This document shows positions 34,857-42,846 of a DNA stretch of 64,000 nt, in pieces. The stretch is from Ruminococcus flavefaciens MA2007 (GTDB lineage: Bacteria > Bacillota > Clostridia > Oscillospirales > Ruminococcaceae). A model generated the notes under the pieces. The model was not told the origin of the DNA, did not search any database, and worked only from the letters and a program-made list of their open reading frames with translations. Where the stretch lies: positions 1 through 64,000 of the forward strand of contig NZ_JHXF01000001.1 in NCBI RefSeq assembly GCF_000621845.1, written 5' to 3'. The translations under genes and the position numbers were made by a program. Within the stretch, counting starts at the first letter, position 1; each line of letters opens with the position of its first letter.

Positions 34857-35846
34857 ATGGGAGAAAAAAGGATAATAACGCAGGAGGAGCTTGATAATGC
34901 ATGTTTGCTCCATAATAAATGGAATGAAGAAAATGAAGGTGAACGTGCAGTATTCGAAAACTGTATCTTTGACAGGCTAAATTTCGCAGGGAAACAGTTT
35001 AATGGCGCTATATTCAGAAACTGTGATTTCAAGTTATGTGATATCACAGACGCAGGTATGTGTTTTGCAGAACTTAAGAACATAAGTTTCACCTGCTGTG
35101 ATTGTCATTTGCTTATTGCCGAAGAGGCAGCTCTCAGAAATATAGCCTTTGAAAACTGTAATCTCAAAAGCACTATATTCACCCATAGTTCACTGCGAAA
35201 CGTCCAGTATCATAACTGTGATAAAAATGATATGAGTCTTGAAAGGTGCTATGAGCTCCCTGAAGCCGAAATAGTAAATATAAGTCCGGAAGATCTAAGA
35301 AATATGAGTGACAAAGAAGGACTGATATTACAAGGCTGCGGCGGAGATATTCAGGAATGGGCAGATGGCATAAATACTACACTGACAGACTCGGAAATAC
35401 TGCTAAACGGCAGTATGTTCAGTAAACTGTATGTTTTTGAGACAGATGGACATACATGTATAATGTTCCCGTTTGAAGATATAGATCTGAATATCGGAAA
35501 GCTCGCAATATGGCGATTACAGACGTATGACCAGTTCAATGGTACATGGCTTTCCGACTACGTTCCTAATAAATTCGGAGGTTTTATAGAAAAAGAACAG
35601 TCGCAGGATCATAAAAAACCTGATTGTCCATTAATCGGTCAAGACGGGAATATCTTTAATCTCATGGGAATAGCATCAAAAACGCTTCGCCATAACCATA
35701 TGGCTACAGAAGCAAAGGAAATGTGTGAACGCATAACTTCATCCGGCAGTTATGAAGAAGCACTTGGTATAATCGGAGAATACGTCAATATAACTTCAAT
35801 TTATGAAGAAGAACCATCAGAAGAAATGGGAATGGAGATGATGTGA
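34857..35846 (+). CDS. Element cargo protein with pentapeptide-like N-terminus
   Basis: A 329-residue protein. The N-terminal 30-140 region has repeated N-C-x-F/L-x five-residue units (FENCIFDRLNF, FRNCDFKLCDI, FENCNLKSTIF) as in pentapeptide-repeat beta helices. A second domain (about 150-240: ILQGCGGDIQEWADGI, WRLQTYDQFNGTWLSDYVPN) recurs in clostridial integrative-element proteins to my knowledge. The C-terminal helix shares the SGSYE..IISEY pattern with the 66-residue protein at 35978. Function unknown. Confidence 0.6.
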   Translation: MGEKRIITQEELDNACLLHNKWNEENEGERAVFENCIFDRLNFAGKQFNGAIFRNCDFKLCDITDAGMCFAELKNISFTCCDCHLLIAEEAALRNIAFENCNLKSTIFTHSSLRNVQYHNCDKNDMSLERCYELPEAEIVNISPEDLRNMSDKEGLILQGCGGDIQEWADGINTTLTDSEILLNGSMFSKLYVFETDGHTCIMFPFEDIDLNIGKLAIWRLQTYDQFNGTWLSDYVPNKFGGFIEKEQSQDHKKPDCPLIGQDGNIFNLMGIASKTLRHNHMATEAKEMCERITSSGSYEEALGIIGEYVNITSIYEEEPSEEMGMEMM

Positions 35847-35847
35847 T

Positions 35848-35994
35848 ATGACCAACCTTTTCATCGGACTGCTGATAGGTATCCTTATCGGAGCCGCAGT
35901 AGGTTCCCTCGGAGTAGCAGTTCAGGCTCTTCGTCATGAAATACACAGACTCAACAAGGAACTAACGGAGGCACAAGATGAAAAAGAAACCTAA
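35848..35994 (+). CDS. Small single-pass membrane protein
   Basis: A 48-residue protein, one base after the preceding stop. A glycine-rich helix (NLFIGLLIGILIGAAVGSLG, 3-22) is followed by a charged amphipathic tail. The pattern resembles DUF3789-type small proteins of conjugative elements; that assignment is tentative. It overlaps the next start by 17 nt. Confidence 0.6.
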   Translation: MTNLFIGLLIGILIGAAVGSLGVAVQALRHEIHRLNKELTEAQDEKET

Positions 35995-36178
35995 CTACAG
36001 AGATATCTACAGACTGCCCGGTGGAGATATAACGGTAATACTACGCAGTACAAAGCCTTTACTGTCACAAAGACAGTATAAGGAACTGCTTAGGAAAGTA
36101 AACCTGTCGGGAAGCTATGAAAGCAAATTCAGAATCATATCAGAATATATTGAGAAACTCCTCTATAATGCATCATAA
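35978..36178 (+). CDS. Small hypothetical element protein
   Basis: A 66-residue basic protein. ATG 35978 lies 6 nt after GGAGGC. The C-terminal 35 residues (QYKELLRKVNLSGSYESKFRIISEYIE) resemble the tail of the 329-residue protein two genes upstream, so this may be a stand-alone copy of that helical module. No function is known. Confidence 0.6.
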   Translation: MKKKPNYRDIYRLPGGDITVILRSTKPLLSQRQYKELLRKVNLSGSYESKFRIISEYIEKLLYNAS

Positions 36179-36191
36179 TTAAGGTCGTTTT

Positions 36192-36267
36192 GCCGGCAAC
36201 AGAAACCACTTCTGTTATCAGCAAAGCGGCTTTGCACTAGGATACTTTCTGTTGTCGGCGACAACAG
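36192..36267 (+). promoter_or_regulatory. Structured leader of the methylase gene with two competing hairpins
   Basis: GCCGGCAACAGAAA (36192-36205) pairs with TTTCTGTTGTCGGC (36246-36259). The same right arm also forms a tight local hairpin CTGTTGTC-GGC-GACAACAG (36249-36267), which ends next to the ribosome site AAAGGA. The two folds exclude one another. Confidence 0.5.
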
Positions 36268-36279
36268 AAAGGAACTCCA

Positions 36280-37125
36280 ATGAACAGTTTTATGAGTTGG
36301 GTAGGCGGTAAAAAAGCACTTCGTGATGCTGTGCTGGCGCGTTTCCCTCCCTATTATGAACGGTATATAGAAGTATTCGGCGGTGCAGGCTGGATCCTGT
36401 TCCATAAGCCACCGGATATGGATTTTGAAGTATATAACGACTTCAACAGCAATCTGGTCAACCTGTATCGCTGTGTCAGGAACAACCCGAACAAGCTGAA
36501 ATACAAGCTGAGATATGTTCTTAATTCCCGTGAGGACTTCGACTGGATATCAATGCTCCATAAAAAGCAACTTTTTCCTAAACTCAGGGATTACGACAGA
36601 GCTGCCAAATTCTATCAGCTGGTACGATACAGCTATGCAAGCGGGCTTGACAGCTTCGGCAGCCAGCCGCACTCTATATGGTCAGACTTTCCGATGATTG
36701 ATATGGCAGCAAGGCGGTTGCAAAAGGTAATTATAGAAAATAAGGATTTTGAGAAGCTGATAAGGCAGTATGACCGCCCTGTCAGCTTTTTTTACTGCGA
36801 TCCGCCATATTTCGCTACAGAAAGCTACTATAAGGATGTTGGATTCACCGCAAAAGACCATATAAGACTCAGAAATACGTTGCTCGAATGCAAGGGGAAG
36901 TTTCTTGTGTCATATAACGATTGTCCAGAGATAAGAGCATTGTGGGATAAACCGGATATAAAAATAGAATCTATCAGCCGCATAAACAATCTTGCACAGC
37001 GTTATGACAACGGTTGCATGTATGAAGAAGTGCTTATAAGCAATTACGATACTGCTGAAAGAAGAAACATGAACCGTCAACTGTCGTTTCTCGACAATGA
37101 TATTTGTTTTCAGGAGGAGGAATAA
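36280..37125 (+). CDS. DNA adenine methylase, D12/Dam type
   Basis: A 281-residue N6-adenine methyltransferase. The AdoMet site is FMSWVGGKKALRDAVLARFP with YIEVFGGAGWILF (about 28-41), and the catalytic DPPY is at about 174-177. The length is right for a complete Dam-like enzyme. No restriction partner is adjacent, so it is probably an orphan used for element regulation or protection. The target sequence cannot be deduced. Confidence 0.93.
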   Translation: MNSFMSWVGGKKALRDAVLARFPPYYERYIEVFGGAGWILFHKPPDMDFEVYNDFNSNLVNLYRCVRNNPNKLKYKLRYVLNSREDFDWISMLHKKQLFPKLRDYDRAAKFYQLVRYSYASGLDSFGSQPHSIWSDFPMIDMAARRLQKVIIENKDFEKLIRQYDRPVSFFYCDPPYFATESYYKDVGFTAKDHIRLRNTLLECKGKFLVSYNDCPEIRALWDKPDIKIESISRINNLAQRYDNGCMYEEVLISNYDTAERRNMNRQLSFLDNDICFQEEE

Positions 37126-37127
37126 GA

Positions 37128-37415
37128 ATGAAGAAAAACACGATTCATACTAAGGGATATATCGATGATGACGGAAAAATCGCTGTCCCGGGAGTCTTTC
37201 TAGAAGACGGAGCTAAAGTTGAGCTTGAAATTACCGTTGTCCCTGGCAAATTTGAAATAGCAATGTATCCTTCAGAGGAAGGTAAAACTCACAGTGGAAT
37301 ATGTTATGACTGTGGTATTTCTGAAGAAGAGATCAACAACTGCTGCAACGCACACGATGACTGCGATGATTGTCCACTTAAAAATAATTGTATGGAGGAT
37401 GATGATAATGAATAA
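37128..37415 (+). CDS. Small AbrB-like N-domain protein with cysteine-rich tail
   Basis: A 95-residue protein from ATG 37128 (AGGAGGAGGAATAAGA). The first 50 residues (IHTKGYIDDDGKIAVPGVFLEDGAKVELEI) look like an AbrB-type swapped-hairpin strand set. The rest holds CYDCG, NCCNAHDDCDDC and NNC, seven or more cysteines that could bind zinc or iron. It overlaps the next AbrB-like gene by 8 nt; the two may form a hetero-oligomer. Confidence 0.6.
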   Translation: MKKNTIHTKGYIDDDGKIAVPGVFLEDGAKVELEITVVPGKFEIAMYPSEEGKTHSGICYDCGISEEEINNCCNAHDDCDDCPLKNNCMEDDDNE

Positions 37416-37671
37416 GATATACCGATTTTTCGGCAAAAGAGGCCGTACTACAATACCACTTCCTATTCGCCATGCACTAAATATGCATACCGGTGACATT
37501 ATCAGCTTTTCTATTAAAAAAGGAAATGTCGTAATTACAAAAGAAAAAATATGTGATAATTGCGGCATTAACAACGGTATCATTGAGCTTGCAGAACAAA
37601 TGACAGAAAAAGAATGCGAGCAGATGTTAAATTATCTTATCGACAAAAGGAAGAGGAGAAAAGGTTCATGA
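37408..37671 (+). CDS. SpoVT/AbrB-type DNA-binding protein
   Basis: An 87-residue regulator. YRFFGKRGRTTIPLPIRHAL and GDIISFSIKKGNVVITKEK form the AbrB/MazE-like DNA-binding fold (about 1-46). A CDNCG pair follows, as in its neighbour. ATG 37408 has GGAGGATGATGATA upstream. Probably a transcription factor of the element. Confidence 0.75.
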   Translation: MNKIYRFFGKRGRTTIPLPIRHALNMHTGDIISFSIKKGNVVITKEKICDNCGINNGIIELAEQMTEKECEQMLNYLIDKRKRRKGS

Positions 37672-38354
37672 GAATAAGGATATTCCAACCAAAGAGTGTT
37701 TATGCTATTGAAAGAAGAGATCCAAAAGACTACAATCTGGTTTACGGAGGAAAAGTTGAATGTAAGTCAATTGATGATATAGTATCTATATGTAATTCTG
37801 AATTCTCTCAGCCGCCAGGATTCTGCGGAGAAGCCGTTACAAATGGATATATCATAGAAATATGTGATGGAAGTCCTCTTAAAGGAACTTATCTTCTTAA
37901 TGCAAACGGTTATGACGCCATAGACTTTAATACAGAAATGGCTGATAAAAGCAATACGATGACCGTTATGATCTTGGAGCCTTTGAAGAAACCATATACC
38001 GCTGAGATAAAAAATGACTATAAGGGTCTTCAATCTGTAGTTGGCGGCCTTATAGAGCCTGTTTATTTTGAACCTGCCAACGATGCTGTTATCTTCTGTA
38101 ACGAGGAATTCCTGCTTAATGGCTCATTCCCTAATCGAATCGTAGGTGGAATTTGTATTCACGGAACATTCTGCATAACAGGCAACGGAATAAATGATTA
38201 TGGAGAACAGGACTCATGTTCTCTGACAAATGAGCAGATCAGTAAATATACGGATCGATTTTCAAAAAATATGCTTATAACACCAATGAGCCTTATAAAT
38301 GGTGAAATTGATCAGATAATGGATGATTCAGAGGATATGACCATGATGATGTAG
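37668..38354 (+). CDS. YodL domain plus DUF3846 domain protein
   Basis: A 228-residue protein. The N-terminal YodL-like part (1-95: IFQPKSVYAIERRDPKDYNL, SIDDIVSICNSE, LLNANGYDAIDF) is followed by a DUF3846 domain (about 105-205: LEPLKKPYTAEI, LQSVVGGLIEPVYF, RIVGGICIHGTFCITG). Both are frequent neighbours in clostridial integrative elements and have no assigned function. ATG 37668 with AGGAGAAAAGG upstream overlaps the AbrB gene stop. Confidence 0.8.
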   Translation: MRIRIFQPKSVYAIERRDPKDYNLVYGGKVECKSIDDIVSICNSEFSQPPGFCGEAVTNGYIIEICDGSPLKGTYLLNANGYDAIDFNTEMADKSNTMTVMILEPLKKPYTAEIKNDYKGLQSVVGGLIEPVYFEPANDAVIFCNEEFLLNGSFPNRIVGGICIHGTFCITGNGINDYGEQDSCSLTNEQISKYTDRFSKNMLITPMSLINGEIDQIMDDSEDMTMMM

Positions 38355-38367
38355 GAGGCAGCTAAAA

Positions 38368-38745
38368 ATGAATATAAAGGACAAATTCAGAAAAAAAGTA
38401 GCCGAATGCTATCAGAAGTATAAACAGGAATGGGAAAATGAAAGTAACGAATATCTTATCGCCAATGCTGAAAGAATAGCCGTGATAAATAAGATAGTAG
38501 AAATGTTGCCTGATATAACAAATGATTACGAAATGAATTATCTTATCAGATTCAAGAACCCGTTGACTGTAATAGTAGATGAACTTGTAACCTGGTACGG
38601 TCTGAATACGCAAGTTCTGAACGAAAATCTAGGCAGGGTACTATTTACTATCGCAGATAGACAGGATCTTGATAGCGATTATGATATGGAGCTCTCTGAT
38701 TTTTCAGAGGATAACTTTATAGCGATGGGAGGTGATGTATTATGA
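38368..38745 (+). CDS. DUF3848-like protein
   Basis: A 125-residue acidic, helical protein. The pattern of an N-terminal KYKQEWENES helix, an AERIAVINKIVEML helix and the FKNPLTVIVDEL-WY segment fits DUF3848, a common companion of DUF3846 and SpoVG genes in integrative elements. AGGAGGCAGC lies upstream. It overlaps the spoVG start (ATGA). Confidence 0.65.
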   Translation: MNIKDKFRKKVAECYQKYKQEWENESNEYLIANAERIAVINKIVEMLPDITNDYEMNYLIRFKNPLTVIVDELVTWYGLNTQVLNENLGRVLFTIADRQDLDSDYDMELSDFSEDNFIAMGGDVL

Positions 38746-39110
38746 AGATTTCCGCAAAAATCAACAGAATCGTAGATAATCCGGAATATGCAACAAAGGC
38801 ATATGCAAGCGTTACGCTTGACGGTATGTTTGCAGTTCATGGTATCCGCGTAATGGATGGCGAAAATGGTCTTTTTGTAAATATGCCTTCAACCAGCTTC
38901 CAGGATAATGATGGCAACACAAAATACCGTGATACTTTCCATGCTATAACAAAACCTGCACGTGAAGCTATCTCTAAGGCTGTTCTGAACTCATATAACT
39001 ATGCTATTGAGCAGTCACAGGTAACAGAGATCGAGATTGAGCAGACTGAGGGTGAAGAAGAGGATATCGAGGAAGACCTATCGGAGAATTTCGAGCCTGT
39101 GATGACATGA
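38742..39110 (+). CDS. SpoVG-family protein (element-encoded)
   Basis: A 122-residue protein. The SpoVG fold is clear: KISAKINRI, KAYASVTLDGMFAVHGIRV, GLFVNMPS and FHAITKPAREAI. The acidic tail replaces the longer one of chromosomal SpoVG. SpoVG proteins bind DNA or RNA; copies on mobile elements are common and their role is not settled. It ends the co-directional element module. Confidence 0.88.
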   Translation: MKISAKINRIVDNPEYATKAYASVTLDGMFAVHGIRVMDGENGLFVNMPSTSFQDNDGNTKYRDTFHAITKPAREAISKAVLNSYNYAIEQSQVTEIEIEQTEGEEEDIEEDLSENFEPVMT

Positions 39111-39234
39111 CGTAGTAAATCTGCTGAAAAGTGACTGTTCAAGTTGTAATAAAAAGAGAATTTCTGTGTAAAGTCTGGATTTTTTCTGAAATATATGGTA
39201 TCGTAGAATAAAACCTGAAGAAGGGAGCGATACC

Positions 39235-40218
39235 ATGAAAAAGATCATAACAATACCGGTTATGTGTTCTGTTATGCTGACAGGCTGCGGACAAGCAGAT
39301 ATACCTGATAACACACCTGATACGCAGATTGTTACTATGGTAAAAGAGACAGAAACTGCCGACACTGAAAATAAACAGGTTAACACTACAGTAGCCGGAA
39401 GCACCTCAAACAAAGCTAAAGTAACCAGTTCAGATATGGTATCTTCGGGAACTAAAGCTACAACTATAAGCACTAGCTCTCAAGAGAATAAAAGTAACAA
39501 TTCTGTTGTAACAACCATTTCATCCAATAATTCCTCATCAAATGGCAACAATAATCATGACAGAGTCGGCATAAACCAAACAGGATCTCAGAACCAAGAC
39601 GTATCCCAGAATAAGGTTACTCAAAAAACTGCAGAAATTCAAACAACTGCATTATCGCAGATAAAGACTGCATCCACAACTAAAACAGTCACTACCCGGC
39701 AGATAACGACTGTTACAACCGTCACAACTGCTCCTCCACCTAAAACAACCGAGCCACCCACACCTAAGCCTCAGATTCTTGATTATGACAGACTTGATGA
39801 TCAGATGCAAACCTTTATAGATGGCTATGATATAGATTATAACTGGCTTTATGAGAAGGGGGCTAATCTTACACATGACGGTACTGACTATGGTAAAGCT
39901 GTAGCTATATGTAATGAGACTGAAGCTATGGGCGGAATAAATTGTATAAACTACGCTATAAATGCGTATTTTATGTCAAAAGGTGCTGGTTTAGAATGCT
40001 ATATAGCTCGTTCTTCGGATTATGACTGGTATGGACATGTGGCGAATATTATCAAACTTGATGGTAAGTATTACTATATGGAACCTATGGGAGATGTAGT
40101 TGGAGCTCCTACTACATGTCCAAGTGGCGATCTACCTTATCCAAATGGTCTTGATATAGTCACAGATATTTATGATAACAGGATAAATGTAACTGTTGAA
40201 AATAACTGGTACAGATAA
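39235..40218 (+). CDS. Lipoprotein with Thr/Ser-rich linker and transglutaminase-like domain
   Basis: A 327-residue protein with lipoprotein signal MKKIITIPVMCSVMLTGC (lipobox LTGC, Cys18). A low-complexity Thr/Ser/Asn linker (about 30-180) leads to a C-terminal domain with GGINCINYA (Cys), WYGHVANII (His) and YYYMEPMGD, matching the Cys-His-Asp order of transglutaminase-like/cysteine peptidase folds. Secreted and anchored, it may act on cell-wall peptides. GGGAGC lies upstream of ATG 39235; a terminator follows. Confidence 0.7.
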   Translation: MKKIITIPVMCSVMLTGCGQADIPDNTPDTQIVTMVKETETADTENKQVNTTVAGSTSNKAKVTSSDMVSSGTKATTISTSSQENKSNNSVVTTISSNNSSSNGNNNHDRVGINQTGSQNQDVSQNKVTQKTAEIQTTALSQIKTASTTKTVTTRQITTVTTVTTAPPPKTTEPPTPKPQILDYDRLDDQMQTFIDGYDIDYNWLYEKGANLTHDGTDYGKAVAICNETEAMGGINCINYAINAYFMSKGAGLECYIARSSDYDWYGHVANIIKLDGKYYYMEPMGDVVGAPTTCPSGDLPYPNGLDIVTDIYDNRINVTVENNWYR

Positions 40219-40228
40219 ATATATCATA

Positions 40229-40253
40229 GAGCCGAAAGTTTCGGCTCTTTTTT
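40229..40253 (+). terminator. Terminator after the lipoprotein gene
   Basis: GAGCCGAAA-GT-TTCGGCTC stem followed by TTTTTT. Confidence 0.9.
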
Positions 40254-40278
40254 CATTAATAATGAAAAGGAGAATAGA

Positions 40279-40470
40279 ATGATCAATATAAAAAAGAATA
40301 TAAAGAAACTCGGCGCAGGACTTATGGCTAGTCTCTGCGCTTTTTCTATGCTCAGCACATCAATGAGCACAGTTATTCCTGCAAAAGCAGCAATAACAAC
40401 AGAAAATGCTGCATTTCCAACTTCTGATGAAATAATAGCTCAAGCCTCTACGTTGCTTGGTTCTCCATAA
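40279..40470 (+). pseudogene. N-terminal fragment of a secreted NlpC/P60-like cell-wall hydrolase
   Basis: A 63-codon frame with a typical signal peptide (KKLGAGLMASLCAFSMLSTS ... AKA) followed by DEIIAQASTLLGSP, which in NlpC/P60-type element hydrolases continues to the catalytic YxxGG core. Here it stops right after GSP, so the catalytic domain is gone. AAAAGGAG precedes ATG 40279, so the signal peptide may still be made. Confidence 0.65.
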
Positions 40471-40586
40471 GAGAAGTAGAAATTAAATATCCACAGAAAA
40501 GAAATGAAACTGTTCCACCGTCTGAAGAAGAATATGAAGATTTTTCAGAAATGGAACCACCTGATATAAAGACTGGAGGAATGTAA
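40467..40586 (+). pseudogene. C-terminal fragment of an unidentified element protein
   Basis: A frame without start (REVEIKYPQKRNETVPP, SEEEYEDFSEMEPPDIKTGGM) joined directly to the NlpC-like fragment in another frame. It supplies the GGAGG ribosome site of the next gene. The junction marks a deletion that removed the sequence between the two parent genes. Confidence 0.5.
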
Positions 40587-40587
40587 A

Positions 40588-40848
40588 TTGCTTGTATCCA
40601 GAAGGATATATGATTTAGGGTTACCGCATAGAGCTGTCAGCGTTTACTGTTATTTATGTGACAGAGCTAACAAGAACGGTGAATGTTATCCATCGGTACG
40701 AACTATAGCCAGTGATCTGAGCATATCCAAAAAAACTGTCTTCAGAGCGTTAAAAGATCTTGAATTAGCAGAAATGCTGAACAGGACCCATCGCTGGCGT
40801 ACTCATGGAGGGCGAAGCACAAATCTATACAAACTGGAGGTGATGTGA
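40588..40848 (+). CDS. Helix-turn-helix protein (HTH_36 type)
   Basis: An 86-residue protein with TTG start (GGAGGAATGTAAA upstream). AVSVYCYLCDRANKNGECYP, TIASDLSISKKTVFRALKDLE is a winged HTH of the kind found in plasmid/element replication and transfer regulators. It is shorter than most family members, so it could be a truncated or stand-alone DNA-binding domain. It is followed at once by the TrbL-like fragment. Confidence 0.7.
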   Translation: MLVSRRIYDLGLPHRAVSVYCYLCDRANKNGECYPSVRTIASDLSISKKTVFRALKDLELAEMLNRTHRWRTHGGRSTNLYKLEVM

Positions 40849-40849
40849 A

Positions 40850-41149
40850 TTGTTTGATTGGATAAGTGATGTCATAGATTATATAGGCGGAGGAATATCG
40901 TCCGCATGGGATAATACAGTAGGTGTTATTACTAGTGAAACTGCCAGAGTAATATATGATGCTATGTTCGATTGGGTATTCATAACCATATATGACGCTA
41001 TCGCTTCCCTACAAAAACTCCATAAATGTATTGAACCAAATACAAGCAGGGGTGAGTTCACCGAGAAGATATTAAAACTGATTGTAATAGCGGTATTGAT
41101 ATTACTGCGTACAAAGACGAGTTACCTCCGCGAATACTGGTACAGGTAA
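40850..41149 (+). pseudogene. N-terminal fragment of a conjugation membrane protein (TrbL-like), fused out of frame
   Basis: The first 60 codons (FDWISDVIDYIGGGISSAWD, ... VFITIYDAIA) look like the start of the large TrbL/VirB6-type transfer protein of clostridial elements. After about 41040 the frame enters sequence that belongs, in another frame, to an Mrr-like nuclease. The mature gene is therefore lost through deletion. TTG start at 40850. Confidence 0.5.
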
Positions 41150-41412
41150 AGAGTCAGGATAGTGATATCAAAGAAACAACAATTCAGTCCTTAAAGGGGG
41201 CTATGCGTGAAGGCGACTATGGCTTGTTTGTTACACTATCAAATTACACAAAAAAAGCAAAGCAGTATCTTGATAATACCCCGATTATTCGTGGAATTAA
41301 TGGTACTGAACTTGTAGATCTTGTATTAAAATATTATGATAGCCTAAGCGAAAAATACAGAAAAATGATCCCATTAAAGATGGTATATATTCCAGTAATC
41401 AGTATCGTTTGA
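41056..41412 (+). pseudogene. C-terminal fragment of an Mrr-like restriction endonuclease
   Basis: A frame of 118 codons without an initiator. CNSGIDITAYKDELPPRILV then QVKSQ gives the PD-(D/E)xK core (D-x(n)-Q-x-K) of Mrr-type nucleases, followed by GDYGLFVTLSNYTKKAKQYL and the C-terminal MIPLKMVYIP. The N-terminal DNA-recognition half is missing. It lies at the junction with the TrbL-like fragment. A further 14 codons in another frame (to 41442) may be yet another remnant. From there to 41687 nothing is seen. Confidence 0.6.
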
Positions 41413-41687
41413 AAGACTATGACGAGTACGTTGATCATTAAATTGTTGAGGTGAAAAATGCAACACTATTTGCACTTCGCTCTAAGCACTACAATACGCA
41501 ATGTAAATCTCTCTCTGCAACAGTATAATGTGCAGGCTTGAGATAACTGTACTATATTAGTTTGAAAAAATCAAGTTTTCATATCTTACTACGCTCACAG
41601 TTTCAAAAAACGTATACAATAGATTCAGTAATAGTCAATTAGATGAAAATATAGTTTGTATTTGTACTCAAAAATAGACAATCCATA

Positions 41688-41716
41688 TTGATTTTTAATG
41701 TTTTCTATGTTATAAT
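41688..41716 (+). promoter_or_regulatory. Promoter of the three-gene unknown operon
   Basis: TTGATT (41688-41693), 17 nt, TATAAT (41711-41716); the ATG follows after GAGGAGGTGTAAGC. The operon thus has its own strong expression signals. Confidence 0.8.
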
Positions 41717-41737
41717 CAAAAATGAGGAGGTGTAAGC

Positions 41738-42217
41738 ATGAAATACAAAAAGTTTAAGCTTTTTAGTAAAAGCAACAAAATTGAAACTATTTTTTATGAC
41801 GAAACCTCTGAGTACTATTCTTTTTTGAAAAATCAATTTGATCAAGGATATCGACAAGTAATTATTTCTACATCTTTGATCATATCGTTGTTAAAAGAAC
41901 TATCAACTCGCTATGGAATGCAGGTCTACAAAATAGAATTCAATGAAGATGATGAAGAACTCACCGAGGAAATGCTCCAACTTATTCAATCAATTCAAAA
42001 GAATCCAGCTTACATCTGCTTATTGTGTGAGCGACTTGAGTTCCTATCAGATGATTCTTCTATCGATATCAGTAGGATTTCTTTTAAAGGTAAAATAGAA
42101 ACAATACATGTTGATATAAAAATACAATCAAATGGTATTGTTATAATTAATGAAGAAGCTAATAATATTGTTGATAGTATAATTAAGCCAATGGTAGAGC
42201 GAGGGGTATTCGGATGA
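41738..42217 (+). CDS. Unknown operon gene A (159 residues)
   Basis: A soluble, acidic alpha/beta protein, not recognised. The N-terminal half (IETIFYDETSEYYSFLKNQF, YRQVIISTSLIISLLKEL) alternates strands and helices; the C-terminal half has KIETIHVDIKIQSNGIVIIN, a beta-hairpin-like stretch also echoed in genes B and C. No cysteine pair, signal or membrane segment is seen. ATG 41738 with GAGGAGG upstream. It overlaps gene B by ATGA. AT-rich codon use differs from the host backbone. Confidence 0.55.
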   Translation: MKYKKFKLFSKSNKIETIFYDETSEYYSFLKNQFDQGYRQVIISTSLIISLLKELSTRYGMQVYKIEFNEDDEELTEEMLQLIQSIQKNPAYICLLCERLEFLSDDSSIDISRISFKGKIETIHVDIKIQSNGIVIINEEANNIVDSIIKPMVERGVFG

Positions 42218-42846
42218 TTTCAAATACTCTGAGATTTCTATCTAAACTGTTAAAGGTTTTAATGCCGTTTTTGAGTGCATTTGTCGGAATAAAGCTTTTT
42301 TATACTTATAATATCTTTGAAAAGCTTATTTCTGATCCGGACATAGCAAATGATGTTGGTATTTCTGTTTATTTTGCTTCATCAGAGATAGTGCTAAATT
42401 GTATAGCAAACTTTTTTGAAACAAGAATAAAAAAACAAAGAATAGAAGTTGTTTTTTACCGAGGAAAAGAAAATCCCAGTATTATGAATACTCCAACTTT
42501 AAGGATTAATGGTACAACTCCAGAAAGAATTAGAGTTGATATCAGTGTATCAGCTTATCAGAGCAAATGCAAAGACCTGAGGATTATAAGTTCTGCATCA
42601 CCGTTTTACACTATGCAATTATCCAACCCAAGTAATGTTGCAGGAATTGATTCCAATGGAAATTTTGTTGTTTACATAGACAAAATGTTTAATGCACAAG
42701 CTGCAATTAATACAAAAATCAGTTTGGACATAATGTTTATCAAAAATCAAGACGTTCAAGTCAAATCCGAATTATGTTGTGAATTGAATAAAAACAAACT
42801 TTTTACTGAGTTTACCTCTAATAAAGCAATAATAGAAATAAGGTGA
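42214..42846 (+). CDS. Unknown operon gene B (210 residues), membrane protein
   Basis: The N-terminus carries two hydrophobic segments (about 8-32, LLKVLMPFLSAFVGIKLFY, and 47-67, VGISVYFASSEIVLNCIANF) followed by a basic ETRIKKQR turn and a beta-rich soluble domain (about 78-205). The topology suggests a membrane anchor with a cytoplasmic domain. No family is recognised. Start and stop overlap its neighbours, so the three proteins are made in step and may form a membrane-tethered complex. Confidence 0.55.
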   Translation: MISNTLRFLSKLLKVLMPFLSAFVGIKLFYTYNIFEKLISDPDIANDVGISVYFASSEIVLNCIANFFETRIKKQRIEVVFYRGKENPSIMNTPTLRINGTTPERIRVDISVSAYQSKCKDLRIISSASPFYTMQLSNPSNVAGIDSNGNFVVYIDKMFNAQAAINTKISLDIMFIKNQDVQVKSELCCELNKNKLFTEFTSNKAIIEIR

